Origin: Shimia aestuarii
GTDB lineage: Bacteria; Pseudomonadota; Alphaproteobacteria; Rhodobacterales; Rhodobacteraceae
Direction of reading: 5' to 3'
Length of the DNA stretch: 64,000 nt
Assembly (NCBI RefSeq): GCF_900114635.1
Contig: NZ_FOTQ01000001.1
Coordinates: forward strand, 930,001-994,000
Shown piece after piece: positions 1-8,638 of this stretch; within the stretch, counting starts at the first letter, position 1; every line of letters starts with the position of its first letter. The position numbers and the translations under genes are program-made. The notes under the pieces were generated by a model. The model saw only the letters and a program-made list of their open reading frames with translations. It did no database searches and was not told the DNA's origin.

Positions 1-1250
1 GCCGCTATTGGCAGCCCGCCGCTCTCTCGGACGAACTGGCCGGCAACCGGCCCGTCGTCCCGGTGCGTCTTCTGGGCGAAGACCTCGTTCTGTTTCGTGA
101 CAGCGAGGGCGAACTGGGCCTGATCCAGCGCGCCTGCCCGCATCGCGGCGCCGACATGTGCTTTGGCCGTCTAGAAGACAACGGCCTGCGCTGCCCCTTC
201 CATGGCTGGCACTTCAACCGCTCCGGCCAGTGCGTCGAGCAACCCGGCGAACCCGAAGGCTCGCGCATGCACGAAAAGATCAAGGCGACCGCCTATCCGG
301 TGGTTGAAAAGAACGGCATCATCTTTGCCTATATGGGCCCGGGCGAACCGCCCGCCTTCCCCGATCTCGACTGTTTCCGCGCCCCCGACACCCATGTCTT
401 TGCCTTCAAGGGCCTCTGGGAATGCAACTGGCTTCAGGCGCTTGAGGTTGGCATCGACCCGGCCCACGCCTCCTTCCTGCACCGCTTCCTGCAGGACGAA
501 GACCCCGAGGAAGGCTATGGCAAGCAATTCCGCGACAAGGCGGCGGATACCGAGATCCCCATGACCCGCCTCCTGCGCGAATACCCACGGCCTGAGATCA
601 GCGTCGAAGACACCGATTACGGCATGCGCATCATCGCCCTGCGTCACCTCGATGACGGGCGCACCCATGTGCGCGTCACCAACCAGATCTTCCCCGAAGC
701 GATCTCGATCCCGATGTCGCGCGAGATGATCATCACCCAGTGGCACGTGCCCGTAGATGACGAGAACTGCTATTGGTATTCGATGTTCACCAGCTTCGAC
801 AAGCCGGTGAACAAAGAGCTGATGCGCGCACAGCGGCTCGAAGAACACGACCTGCCCTCCTATGCGCCCAAGAAAAACAAGACCAACAACTATGGCTACA
901 ACGCCGAGGAACAAGGCGCGCTGACCTATACGGGCATGGGACTTGATATCAACGTGCATGACCAATGGGCGGTCGAAAGCATGGGCGCGATCCAGGATCG
1001 GACCCGCGAACATCTCGGCAAGACCGACGCCGCCATCATTGCCTATCGCCGCAAACTGCGCGCCGCGATCAAGGCGCTTCAGGACGGCGAGGAAGAGGCG
1101 CTTCCGATGCGCAACGGCGTGGACCCGACGACGATCAAAGGGCCGATCTCCAACGACACGCTGACCAGCGACGGCGACTGGCGCAAATCCTATGAACAGG
1201 GCGATGCCGCCCGCCGTGCCGCCTGCACCGACTGGGACGCGACCATCTGA
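1..1250 (+). CDS. Rieske 2Fe-2S aromatic ring-hydroxylating oxygenase, alpha subunit (5' partial)
   Basis: The reading frame is open to the first base, so the start lies outside the window; 415 residues are visible. A Rieske cluster is clear near the N-terminus: CPHRGAD, then 15 residues on CPFHGWH. The mononuclear iron site is seen as GIDPAHASFLH. This is the single-component alpha layout of the phthalate 4,5-dioxygenase/phenoxybenzoate dioxygenase group, which hydroxylates or demethylates aromatic acids using electrons from a separate reductase. No reductase lies nearby. The next gene, 95 bp downstream on the same strand, is a glutamine-synthetase-like ligase. Family assignment is firm; the substrate is unknown. 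Confidence 0.9.
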   Translation, partial: RYWQPAALSDELAGNRPVVPVRLLGEDLVLFRDSEGELGLIQRACPHRGADMCFGRLEDNGLRCPFHGWHFNRSGQCVEQPGEPEGSRMHEKIKATAYPVVEKNGIIFAYMGPGEPPAFPDLDCFRAPDTHVFAFKGLWECNWLQALEVGIDPAHASFLHRFLQDEDPEEGYGKQFRDKAADTEIPMTRLLREYPRPEISVEDTDYGMRIIALRHLDDGRTHVRVTNQIFPEAISIPMSREMIITQWHVPVDDENCYWYSMFTSFDKPVNKELMRAQRLEEHDLPSYAPKKNKTNNYGYNAEEQGALTYTGMGLDINVHDQWAVESMGAIQDRTREHLGKTDAAIIAYRRKLRAAIKALQDGEEEALPMRNGVDPTTIKGPISNDTLTSDGDWRKSYEQGDAARRAACTDWDATI

Positions 1251-1270
1251 ACCAAACCACCACTCACGGG

Positions 1271-1311
1271 CCAAGGCGCGCGCGCAAAGCTTGCCGCGCG
1301 CCCGCCCTTGG
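1271..1311 (+). other. GC-rich stem-loop between the Rieske and ligase genes
   Basis: CCAAGG plus a GCGC-rich run pairs with a CGCGCGCC run and CCTTGG across a short AAGCTT-containing loop. No T-tract follows, so this may be mRNA processing or weak termination rather than a strong terminator. Confidence 0.35.
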
Positions 1312-1345
1312 TGTTTGATCCCCTTAACACATTCATTTCAACAGG

Positions 1346-2812
1346 ATGCGCCCCTTGACCAGCCACAGGGACAAAATTGCAAACGGCGCGCTTGCGCGAC
1401 TTGGCCTCATGACGCCCGAGCGGATCGACGCGGCCACAGCACTGGCCGAAACCGTCGCGACCTCCGATCTCGAAACCATCCGTGTCCTGTTTCCCGATCA
1501 GCACGGCATCCTGCGGGGCAAGGCAATCACCGCCGCCGCCCTTCCTTCAATCCTCGCCAGCGGCATGGCCGCGCCGTCGACCCTGCTGCTCAAAGACACC
1601 TCAAGCCGAACGGTCTTCCCGGTCTGGAGCGGTGAAGCCGCCACCGACGCCGACCCGATGCGTGGCGCGGGCGACATTCTTCTCGTTCCCGATCCGGCCA
1701 CCTTCCACCCCTTGCCATGGGCGCCCCATTCGGCCTGGCTGCTCTGTGACGCGCATTTCAAATCCGGCGCGGAAATCCCCTTTGCCTCCCGTACCGTCCT
1801 GCGCCGCGCGCTGGACCAACTGGGCGCGCAGAACCTCTCTCTGACCGTTGGACTCGAACTCGAATTCCACGTCTTAGAACGCCTCGACCCGGCGCCCGAA
1901 CATGCCGACACCACCATGCCGGGCCAACCGCCCCGCACCCGCCCGCTTGCCCCCGGCTACCAGTTCCTGACCGACTCGCTCTACGACATGCTGGAACCGG
2001 TCATGGATGACATCCGCCGCACCGCGCAGGCGATGAACATGCCCGTCCGCTCGACCGAAGTCGAAATGGGCCCCTCGCAGTTCGAAGTCACTTTTGAGCC
2101 GTCAGACCCCATGACCCATGCCGACACGATGGTCATGTTCCGCACAATGGTAAAACAGCTCTGCGCGCGACGCGGCCTGCACGCCACCTTCATGACCCGC
2201 CCCCGGCTCGACAATATCGCCGCGTCCGGCTGGCACCTGCATCAATCCCTTACCGATACGACGGGCAAGAACCTCTTCACACCCGGCGACGACGGCAGAT
2301 TGACCCCACACGCCTCTGCGTGGATCGCGGGCCTTCTGGCCCATGCCGAGGAAAGCTGCCTGCTGACCACGCCCACGGTCAACGGCTACAAACGCTACCA
2401 ACCTTTTCAGCTTGCCCCCGACCGCATCCAATGGGGACAGGACAATCGCGGCGCCATGCTGCGCGCGCTCATGGCGCCGTGTGACCCGGCCAGCCGTATC
2501 GAGAACCGTGTCCCCGAAAGCGCGGCCAATCCCCACTACGTCATGGCCAGCCAGATCCTCTCGGGCCTCTCCGGCCTGGCCCGATCCCTCACTGCCCCCG
2601 CGCCGTGCGAACAACCCTACGACCCGGCGGCGCCAGCCCTGCCCAAGAGCCTTGCCGAGGCCATCGCTCATTTCGAAACCGGCACGCTCTACCGCGACGC
2701 GCTTGGGCAGGACTTCGTCGCCTACATCACCCGTATCAAGCGCGCCGAGTGGGACCGCTACGTCGGCGCCCTGTCCGAATGGGAGCAGGCCGAATACTTC
2801 AGCCTGTTCTGA
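1346..2812 (+). CDS. Glutamine synthetase family protein (gamma-glutamylamide synthetase-like ligase)
   Basis: 488 aa with the glutamine synthetase catalytic fold: metal-binding GLELEFH, then NGYKRYQPFQLAPDR, the nucleotide-site stretch QWGQDNRGAMLRAL and ENRVPESAANPHY. The divergent N-terminus (residues 1-110) and lack of typical GlnA landmarks place it with the GlnA-like/PuuA-type ligases that join glutamate to amines rather than ammonia. It follows a Rieske oxygenase and is 4 bp upstream of an arylamine N-acetyltransferase, probably one operon. Amine ligation is inferred from family and context; the amine is unknown. Confidence 0.85.
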   Translation: MRPLTSHRDKIANGALARLGLMTPERIDAATALAETVATSDLETIRVLFPDQHGILRGKAITAAALPSILASGMAAPSTLLLKDTSSRTVFPVWSGEAATDADPMRGAGDILLVPDPATFHPLPWAPHSAWLLCDAHFKSGAEIPFASRTVLRRALDQLGAQNLSLTVGLELEFHVLERLDPAPEHADTTMPGQPPRTRPLAPGYQFLTDSLYDMLEPVMDDIRRTAQAMNMPVRSTEVEMGPSQFEVTFEPSDPMTHADTMVMFRTMVKQLCARRGLHATFMTRPRLDNIAASGWHLHQSLTDTTGKNLFTPGDDGRLTPHASAWIAGLLAHAEESCLLTTPTVNGYKRYQPFQLAPDRIQWGQDNRGAMLRALMAPCDPASRIENRVPESAANPHYVMASQILSGLSGLARSLTAPAPCEQPYDPAAPALPKSLAEAIAHFETGTLYRDALGQDFVAYITRIKRAEWDRYVGALSEWEQAEYFSLF

Positions 2813-2816
2813 GCCC

Positions 2817-3620
2817 ATGCTGCACACCGACGCCTATCTCGCCCGCCTCGGCCTCTCCGCCCCCGTCGCGCATACGCTCGACGGGCTGACGACGCTGCAG
2901 GCGGCGCACCTGCGGTCCATCCCGTTCGAAAACCTCGACCCGCTGCTTGGCATGGTTCCCGACCTTGACCTGCATGCCATCCAGACCAAGCTGCTGGACA
3001 AGGGACGCGGCGGCTATTGCTTCGAACAGAACGCGTTGTTCGGATGTGCCCTGCGCGAGTGGGGCTTCGCCGCCGAGCCGCTCCTGGCCCGCGTCCGCAA
3101 CGGCGCCCCGCATGGCGGCGCGCGCAGCCACCAGGCATGGATCGTGGCCATAGACCGCCGCGAGTACCTTGCCGATACCGGCTTTGGCGGGGCGGGCAGC
3201 ATCGCGCCCATCCAGCTCGACACCGACATGGAACAGCCCACACCCAGCGGCACCTACCGTGTGCGCCACGACGACACGACCAATGAAACCGTCCTTGAAA
3301 AAAATGGCCCCGATGGCTGGTTCTCCCTGTTCAGCTTTGACCGAATCGAGGTCGCGCCAATTGATTTTCAGGCCGCCAACCATCTCTGCGCCACATGGCA
3401 CGGCGCACCTTTCCGCGACAATCTCCTGATGTCACGACACCTGCCTTCGGGCCGGATCAGCCTTTTCAACCGCGCCTTTCGGGAACGGGGCGCAACAACG
3501 CTGATCAACACCCCGGAGGCGTTCGAAACCCTTCTCACGAACCGGTTCGGCCTCACCCTGCCGGGTGGTATGGCGTTGGCTGCATGGAACAGGATCAAGG
3601 ATCAGCCGGTCACGCGGTAG
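2817..3620 (+). CDS. Arylamine N-acetyltransferase
   Basis: 267 aa. NAT enzymes move acetyl from acetyl-CoA to aryl amines or hydrazines through a Cys-His-Asp triad. Here the triad is visible as Cys68 (RGGYCFEQN), His105 (GGARSHQAW) and Asp120 (YLADTGFGG). Length matches bacterial NATs. The ATG at 2817, 4 bp after the ligase stop, is chosen because the conserved N-terminus (MLHTDAYLARLGL) begins there; the longer open frame upstream overlaps the ligase gene. Co-transcription with the ligase and Rieske oxygenase suggests shared amine chemistry. Confidence 0.92.
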   Translation: MLHTDAYLARLGLSAPVAHTLDGLTTLQAAHLRSIPFENLDPLLGMVPDLDLHAIQTKLLDKGRGGYCFEQNALFGCALREWGFAAEPLLARVRNGAPHGGARSHQAWIVAIDRREYLADTGFGGAGSIAPIQLDTDMEQPTPSGTYRVRHDDTTNETVLEKNGPDGWFSLFSFDRIEVAPIDFQAANHLCATWHGAPFRDNLLMSRHLPSGRISLFNRAFRERGATTLINTPEAFETLLTNRFGLTLPGGMALAAWNRIKDQPVTR

Positions 3621-3653
3621 TGCCCCGCACTTGCACATCCCCCGGGTCGCGCG

Positions 3654-4268
3654 TCAAACCTTCGGGCTGCGCGCGATCACGATCAGGCGCGCCACCAGCA
3701 TCAGCGCGAAACACAATACCAGCGCCACCCGCTGATCCATCATCGGCGCGACGATCACGAACACGGCCCCGCCCAGCAACGAAATCGTGGCATAAAGATC
3801 TTCCTTCAAAACCGATGGCGTGACATTGCACAGGATATCGCGGATCATGCCCCCGACTGTCCCGGTGATGCAGCCAATGATCACCGCGACCAGAGGATGC
3901 GTGCCCATCTGAAGCGCCACCTCGTTCCCCACCAGCGTGAATAGCGCCAACCCGACCGCATCGAACATCATCAAGAGGCGCAACCGCCGCCCATTGCCCG
4001 ATGGCAACCGGCTCCCGATGGCAAAGGCCCCGATCCCCACGGGAATGGCCGTCAGCAGATAGGTCAGGTCAGTGATCCAGAACACCGGCACCCGCCCCAG
4101 CAACAGGTCGCGCACCGTCCCGCCCCCCACGGCGGCGGCCACCGCGATCACCGTCGCACCAAAAAGATCGAGATCATGGCGCACCCCCTGAATGGCCGCC
4201 GAGGCCGCCATGACCGCTGTCGCCAGCACCGTCAGCAGGAAAACCACCTGGGCGAGCGGATCAATCAT
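3654..4268 (-). CDS. TRIC/UPF0126 family membrane protein
   Basis: 204 aa, about seven hydrophobic segments, with the two-repeat TRIC/UPF0126 pattern (GGGTVRDLLLGRVPVFW in the first half and GGMIRDILCNVTPSVL in the second). Prokaryotic members form trimeric cation channels; some are annotated as glycine transporters. The start overlaps the end of the upstream flavoprotein gene by 8 bp, so it is probably the last gene of the amine-dehydrogenase operon. A transport or ion-balance role for that pathway is inference only. Confidence 0.85.
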   Translation of the reverse strand: MIDPLAQVVFLLTVLATAVMAASAAIQGVRHDLDLFGATVIAVAAAVGGGTVRDLLLGRVPVFWITDLTYLLTAIPVGIGAFAIGSRLPSGNGRRLRLLMMFDAVGLALFTLVGNEVALQMGTHPLVAVIIGCITGTVGGMIRDILCNVTPSVLKEDLYATISLLGGAVFVIVAPMMDQRVALVLCFALMLVARLIVIARSPKV

Positions 4269-5667
4269 GCCCGCCTACCTGCTCCAAAGGGTCATTCGGG
4301 TCATGCAAGGCCGCAAGCGCGCCCAGCGAGACGGGTTTTATGGGCGGGCGGATCCTGAAGTACCCCACCTCATCGGGATCGACGCCCCGCTCCTCGGCCA
4401 TCAACCGCGTGACCGTCAATCCACAAAACCGCCCCTGGCACCGTCCCATCCCGGCGCGGGTGAAGGCTTTGAGTTGGTCCGGCCCGGTGCATCCGCTCGT
4501 CGCCGCCGCACGAATCTCCTGCGCGCTGACCTCTTCACAACGGCACACCGTCGCCTCGTCTTCCGGCACCAGAGCAGCCTCATAAGGTGGATAGGCCCGT
4601 TCAAGAAAAGAGCGGATACTCAATTCAATCGCCCTTTTTGATATCAAGGGAAGTGCCCGCGCGTTGCGTTCCTCCAGTGTTATGCCACCTAGCGCCTGCG
4701 CAATGGCCCAGCCCGCGATCCGGCCCGATTGTTCCGCAACCTGCGCGCCGCCAATTCCCGCGCCATCCCCGGCAATCCAGATTCCTTCGACCGGTGTCCG
4801 CCCCCAGCGATCCACCTCCGGCACAAAGGCGTGCTGCCGATTGTTCCAGCGGTGCGGAACGCCGACAGCGCGCGCCGCCTGTACGTTGGGAACAACCCCG
4901 TGATGCAGCAGCACCGTGTCAGAGGCCAGTTCGTGCACCGTCCCGCCACAGCGGAAATGAACCGCTTCGACCCGACGGCGCCCCAACAGGGTCACCTCCC
5001 GGGCACCGACGAATCGTGCGATGCCTGCGTTTCGCAATTCGTTGAGCATCGCCGCGCCGCGCTGCAGATATCGCCAGCCACGAAGCGCCGCCCGCCAATG
5101 GATCAACGCCCCGCGCATATCCCCCCGCGTCTGCGTTTCCACCAGCGCACGCGGTGGGTATCCGGCCCGCAGCAACTGCACCGCGACCAGGTACAAAAGC
5201 GGACCGGAACCCACCAATACCGCGTCCCGAGTGGCAATCCCGGCCTCCTTGAGCATGATCTGAGCCGCACCGGCCGTCATCACCCCCGGCAGCGTCCAAC
5301 CCGGCACCGGCATCGCCCTTTCAAGCGCCCCCGTGGCCAGCAGGACATGTTCTGCACACACCTCCTGCGCCTCATCACCGGTTACAAAGCGCACCACGCG
5401 GTCTTCGATGGACCACACCGATGCCCCGGTTACATGCGTAATGTCGCGATGCGCCAGCCCCATTGTCAGCTTGCGCCCCACGACGAAGTCTTGCCCCAAC
5501 ACCTTGTCACGGACCTCGGACGCGGCATCGACATTGCGAAACACCTGCCCCCCGGCGCTGCGCTGTTCGTCAAGAAGCAGAACCCGAAGCCCGGCGCCCG
5601 CTGCTTCGGTCGCCGCAGCCATACCTGCAGGTCCGGCCCCGATGACCGCCAGATCAACGCGCTTCAT
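4261..5667 (-). CDS. NAD(P)/FAD-dependent oxidoreductase, HcnB/opine-oxidase alpha-like subunit
   Basis: 468 aa. The N-terminal FAD motif is VIGAGPAGMAAATEAAGAG; a second Rossmann region lies near residues 130-160 (DAVLVGSGPLLYL). The C-terminal 100 residues carry a BFD-like [2Fe-2S] domain with CRCEE and GRCQGRFCG. This layout matches the large subunit of HcnABC hydrogen cyanide synthase, octopine/nopaline oxidases and heteromeric D-hydroxyproline dehydrogenase. A strong ribosome site (AGGAGGGG) precedes ATG 5667. It overlaps the ferredoxin-like gene by 14 bp. The true substrate cannot be told from sequence. Confidence 0.88.
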   Translation of the reverse strand: MKRVDLAVIGAGPAGMAAATEAAGAGLRVLLLDEQRSAGGQVFRNVDAASEVRDKVLGQDFVVGRKLTMGLAHRDITHVTGASVWSIEDRVVRFVTGDEAQEVCAEHVLLATGALERAMPVPGWTLPGVMTAGAAQIMLKEAGIATRDAVLVGSGPLLYLVAVQLLRAGYPPRALVETQTRGDMRGALIHWRAALRGWRYLQRGAAMLNELRNAGIARFVGAREVTLLGRRRVEAVHFRCGGTVHELASDTVLLHHGVVPNVQAARAVGVPHRWNNRQHAFVPEVDRWGRTPVEGIWIAGDGAGIGGAQVAEQSGRIAGWAIAQALGGITLEERNARALPLISKRAIELSIRSFLERAYPPYEAALVPEDEATVCRCEEVSAQEIRAAATSGCTGPDQLKAFTRAGMGRCQGRFCGLTVTRLMAEERGVDPDEVGYFRIRPPIKPVSLGALAALHDPNDPLEQVGGHD

Positions 5668-5968
5668 AGGGCCCCTCCTGTGCCTGTCCGCTCCGGCGAA
5701 TGTCCATTCCCTCGCGCACCTGCATCAGACACGCTTGGCGCGACTCGCCATCCACCTCGACCAGACAGTCAAAGCATGCCCCCATCATGCAGAAGGGCGC
5801 GCGCCCCACACCGCGCTGTGCCGTGCGCCCGAACACCTTCACCCCCGCTGCCAGCAGGGCCGCGGCAAGATTGGCCCCCTCCGGCAGGCGATAGCTCTGA
5901 CCGGCAAAATGCACCGCCACGTGCGGCACATCCGGCTCCAGTAGCTCAAATCGCGAATCTGGCTTCAC
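5654..5968 (-). CDS. (2Fe-2S)-binding protein, HcnA/opine-oxidase gamma-like subunit
   Basis: 104 aa from a GTG at 5968, chosen because GGAGGTG ends 4 bases upstream; the frame is open further but without a ribosome site. Plant-type [2Fe-2S] cysteines are seen in APFCMMGACFDCLVEV and later RQACLMQV. It is the small electron-carrier subunit between the two flavin subunits of this enzyme class. The 23-bp overlap with the upstream oxidase and 14-bp overlap with the downstream gene point to translational coupling and a fixed subunit ratio. Confidence 0.85.
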   Translation of the reverse strand: MKPDSRFELLEPDVPHVAVHFAGQSYRLPEGANLAAALLAAGVKVFGRTAQRGVGRAPFCMMGACFDCLVEVDGESRQACLMQVREGMDIRRSGQAQEGPYEAR

Positions 5969-7046
5969 CAAACACCTCCAGATCGGGCGCGTCCGGGCGC
6001 CCCAATAACCAATCCCCAACCAACCGCGCATGGGCAGCGGCCAATGTGATCCCGCTATGACACGTTATCAAAAACGCCCCCGGCATCACGCCGCTTTCCT
6101 GATAAACCGGCAACCCGTCCGGGGTCATCACACGCAAGGCCCCCCAACTGCGCAGCAGCTTCGCGCGCGCCAGCGCCGGGTAGGCCGCAACCGCCTCGGC
6201 GGCCAGTTGCGCCAGCCCCTTGCCGGTGACCCCGTCGTCCATACCAACCCGTTCATTCGTGGCGCTGATCTGCACCCCACCCTCGTTCACCTGCCGCGCA
6301 ATCAGCGACGGGCGTCGTATCAGAGGCGGTAGCTTTTCCGTGATCAGGATCTGACCGCGTTCCGGGTTGACCGGCGTCTTGAACCCCAGCTGCGGCCCCA
6401 GCATCGCGGCGCCAAGCCCCACCGCCAGAACCACCTTTTCCGCCCGGATTTCCGGGCCATCGGCACAGGTGATGCAAAACAACCCGTCCCCCTGTGTAAC
6501 CCGGCTCACCTCGCGCCCCGCCTCGATCCGCCCGCCAAGGCGCTGCACATCCTCGCTCAGCGCGCGCAACAGACGCAGCGGGTTGGCGTGCCCATCCTGA
6601 TGATGCAACAAGGCCCCCACCACGCGCGGCCCAATCGCCGGCTCCTCAAGCCTGAGCGCGCGTGCGTCCAGTATCTCGTAGGGATAATCTCCGCCCAAGG
6701 CCGCCTTGAGCGCCTCGTATTTCGCGGCCCATTCGGCAAGGCTGTCTTCGCTGAAATGCAGATCCAGCCCGCCCCGTTGTTCAAGTGCCACGTTCCGGCC
6801 CGTGGAATCCTCCAACTCTACGGCAAAGTCGGACCACAAGGCGGCGGATTGCTGGCTCCAGGCAGCATAGCGCGGCTGACGGGTTCCCTTGCCCTGCACC
6901 CAGATCAGGCCAAAGTTGCCCCGGCTCGCACGCGGCGTGCGCTCGGTTCCATCAATGACAATGACGCTCTGACCATGTTTCAAAAGGCCCCATGCCACCG
7001 ACAGGCCGACAACACCGCCTCCAACAATGGCAAAATCCGCGTCCAT
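5946..7046 (-). CDS. FAD-dependent amino acid/amine oxidase subunit (DAAO family, HcnC/opine-oxidase beta-like)
   Basis: 366 aa. The FAD-binding N-terminus (DFAIVGGGVVGLSVAWGLL) and the C-terminal GVMPGAFLITCHSGITLAAAHA are typical of the D-amino-acid oxidase/sarcosine oxidase/HcnC group. ATG 7046 is chosen with GGGAGATG just upstream; the longer frame adds 15 unlikely residues. It is the first gene of a four-gene minus-strand operon and probably the substrate-oxidising subunit. Candidate substrates by homology are opines, glycine, D-hydroxyproline or other secondary amines. Confidence 0.87.
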   Translation of the reverse strand: MDADFAIVGGGVVGLSVAWGLLKHGQSVIVIDGTERTPRASRGNFGLIWVQGKGTRQPRYAAWSQQSAALWSDFAVELEDSTGRNVALEQRGGLDLHFSEDSLAEWAAKYEALKAALGGDYPYEILDARALRLEEPAIGPRVVGALLHHQDGHANPLRLLRALSEDVQRLGGRIEAGREVSRVTQGDGLFCITCADGPEIRAEKVVLAVGLGAAMLGPQLGFKTPVNPERGQILITEKLPPLIRRPSLIARQVNEGGVQISATNERVGMDDGVTGKGLAQLAAEAVAAYPALARAKLLRSWGALRVMTPDGLPVYQESGVMPGAFLITCHSGITLAAAHARLVGDWLLGRPDAPDLEVFGEARFAI

Positions 7047-7246
7047 CAAACATCTCCCGAGTCGCGTGAAATTGCACGCCTGCAGGTTCAATACCGGGTT
7101 GTCATGGGGCCTGCCAACCGCACTTTGCGGTCCGTGAAATTATTTGGGGGGCTTGATGCCCCCCGATTACCTGCCTGCCTGTCCCGATGGTCCCGTGGCT
7201 TCCCGATTTTGGTGGTCTGAATTGGCGGAAAACCGAGGTTGCTTCG

Positions 7247-7276
7247 ACTATAAGCGTGGTGATTCGAATCAGTCAA
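7247..7276 (-). promoter_or_regulatory. Sigma70-type promoter of the amine-dehydrogenase operon with overlapping operator
   Basis: On the minus strand, -35 TTGACT (7276-7271) and -10 TATAGT (7252-7247) are separated by 18 bp. The perfect 12-bp palindrome TGATTCGAATCA (7260-7271) sits in the spacer and touches the -35. This is a classic repressor position. A second inverted repeat lies just upstream. Confidence 0.6.
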
Positions 7277-7281
7277 TGGGG

Positions 7282-7301
7282 TGATTCGGAAAAACGAATC
7301 A
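7282..7301. promoter_or_regulatory. Inverted repeat of TGATTCG half-sites upstream of the -35
   Basis: TGATTCG (7282-7288) is followed by a 6-bp spacer and CGAATCA (7295-7301). The half-site equals that of the palindrome at 7260-7271, suggesting two binding sites for one regulator. Every half-site also makes a GANTC sequence, the CcrM methylation target in alphaproteobacteria. Confidence 0.5.
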
Positions 7302-7363
7302 ATTGCCCCGAATCGGCTACCCGATCACGAAAACCGCCCCGCGCCTGCCGTACGGACCGTATT

Positions 7364-8638
7364 TCAGCCGTTTTCGCGTAAAATCGCCCCGGCAAGGTAC
7401 AGCGAGCCACAGATCAAAACCCGCGCCCGAGCATCCTGCGCAACAATCTCCCGCAACGCGGCCTCGACCGTGTCGGCCTCTTGCGCCACCAACCCGACAG
7501 CGCGCGCAGCCGCCGCGGTTGCCTCCGCCGGAAGCGTGTTCTGCTCGCCCGGAATGGACACGGCCGTCAGGCTCTCGGCCTCTGCCGCCAGCGGCGACAG
7601 GTATCCCGAGATGTCCTTGGTGTTCAGCATCCCGCAAATCAGGTGGGTCGGGCGTTTGGGCAGCTTCGCAAGATGCGCGCCCAGCGCCTGACCGGCGGCA
7701 GCATTGTGTCCGCCATCCAGCCACAATTCGACTTCCGGCGCAGCCTCGACCAGCGGCCCCTGTCTCAGGCGCTGCATGCGCGCGGGCCAGAATACATTTT
7801 CCATCGCCGCCACACAGGCTGCTTCATCCGCCCCAAGATGACGCAACGCGGCAATCGCCGCCCCGGCATTCTGGATCTGGTGGGCACCGGGAAGGGCTGG
7901 CATGGGCAGGTCCAGAAGCCCGGTCTCATCTTGAAAGATCAACCGCCCGCGCTCTTCATAGACATGCCAGTGCTGCCCATGCGCAATCAACGGCGCGCCC
8001 ATCTTAGCCGCCTGTCGCTCGATCACCTCAAGGGCTTCGTCCTCCTGCGGGCCGACCACACAGGGCACGCCCCGCTTGAGAATACCGGCCTTTTCAAACG
8101 CGATCTTGCCCAGCGTGTTCCCAAGGAACTGTTCATGGTCGATCGACACAGGCGTGATCACCGTCATTGCCGGGGCGTCCATCACATTGGTCGCATCCAG
8201 TCGCCCGCCAAGCCCGACTTCCAAAAGCGTGTAATCCGCGGGCGTGCGGGCGAAGGCCAGCAGCGCCGCACAGGTGGTGATCTCGAAATAGGTGATATCC
8301 GCACCGCCATTGGCCGCGTAGCACTCATCCAGCACCGCCGTAAGGTGCTCTTCCGAAATCAGCTCCCCAGCCAGCCGAATACGCTCGTGAAACCGGGCGA
8401 GATGCGGGCTGGTATAGGCATGCACGGATTTGCCCATACCTTCCAACCCGGCCCGGATCATGGCTTGCGTCGATCCCTTGCCATTGGTTCCGGCCAGATG
8501 GATCACCGGTGGCAGGCGGTCCTGCGGGTTGTCCAACGCCGCCAAAAGACGCCAGACCCGGTCCAGCGTCAGATCAATGATCTTTGGGTGCAACGCCATC
8601 ATCCGATCAAGGATGACGTCAGATGTCACGGCGCTCAT
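7364..8638 (-). CDS. folC: Bifunctional dihydrofolate synthase/folylpolyglutamate synthase
   Basis: 424 aa. It adds L-glutamate to dihydropteroate and then to folates in the cytoplasm. The Mur-ligase-like P-loop HLAGTNGKGSTQAMI is near residues 48-62, followed by TSPHLARFHERIRL and, later, LLEVGLGGRLDATNV, the Mg/folate-binding stretch. Length is normal. Its ATG overlaps the accD stop by 4 bp, the accD-folC order common in proteobacteria. Confidence 0.95.
   Translation of the reverse strand: MSAVTSDVILDRMMALHPKIIDLTLDRVWRLLAALDNPQDRLPPVIHLAGTNGKGSTQAMIRAGLEGMGKSVHAYTSPHLARFHERIRLAGELISEEHLTAVLDECYAANGGADITYFEITTCAALLAFARTPADYTLLEVGLGGRLDATNVMDAPAMTVITPVSIDHEQFLGNTLGKIAFEKAGILKRGVPCVVGPQEDEALEVIERQAAKMGAPLIAHGQHWHVYEERGRLIFQDETGLLDLPMPALPGAHQIQNAGAAIAALRHLGADEAACVAAMENVFWPARMQRLRQGPLVEAAPEVELWLDGGHNAAAGQALGAHLAKLPKRPTHLICGMLNTKDISGYLSPLAAEAESLTAVSIPGEQNTLPAEATAAAARAVGLVAQEADTVEAALREIVAQDARARVLICGSLYLAGAILRENG

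Larger units (their letters stand above)
7047..7363 (-). other. 317-bp intergenic region between folC and the amine-dehydrogenase operon
   Basis: No credible gene is seen. It holds a sigma70-type promoter and a cluster of TGATTCG half-sites (7247-7317), annotated separately, and an untranslated leader of about 190 bases before ATG 7046. Confidence 0.6.

Noticed and set aside
171-1274. Long minus-strand open frame (367 codons) opposite the Rieske oxygenase gene
   Set aside because: It is antisense to a clear Rieske gene and shows no family resemblance; high-GC genes often leave such shadow frames.
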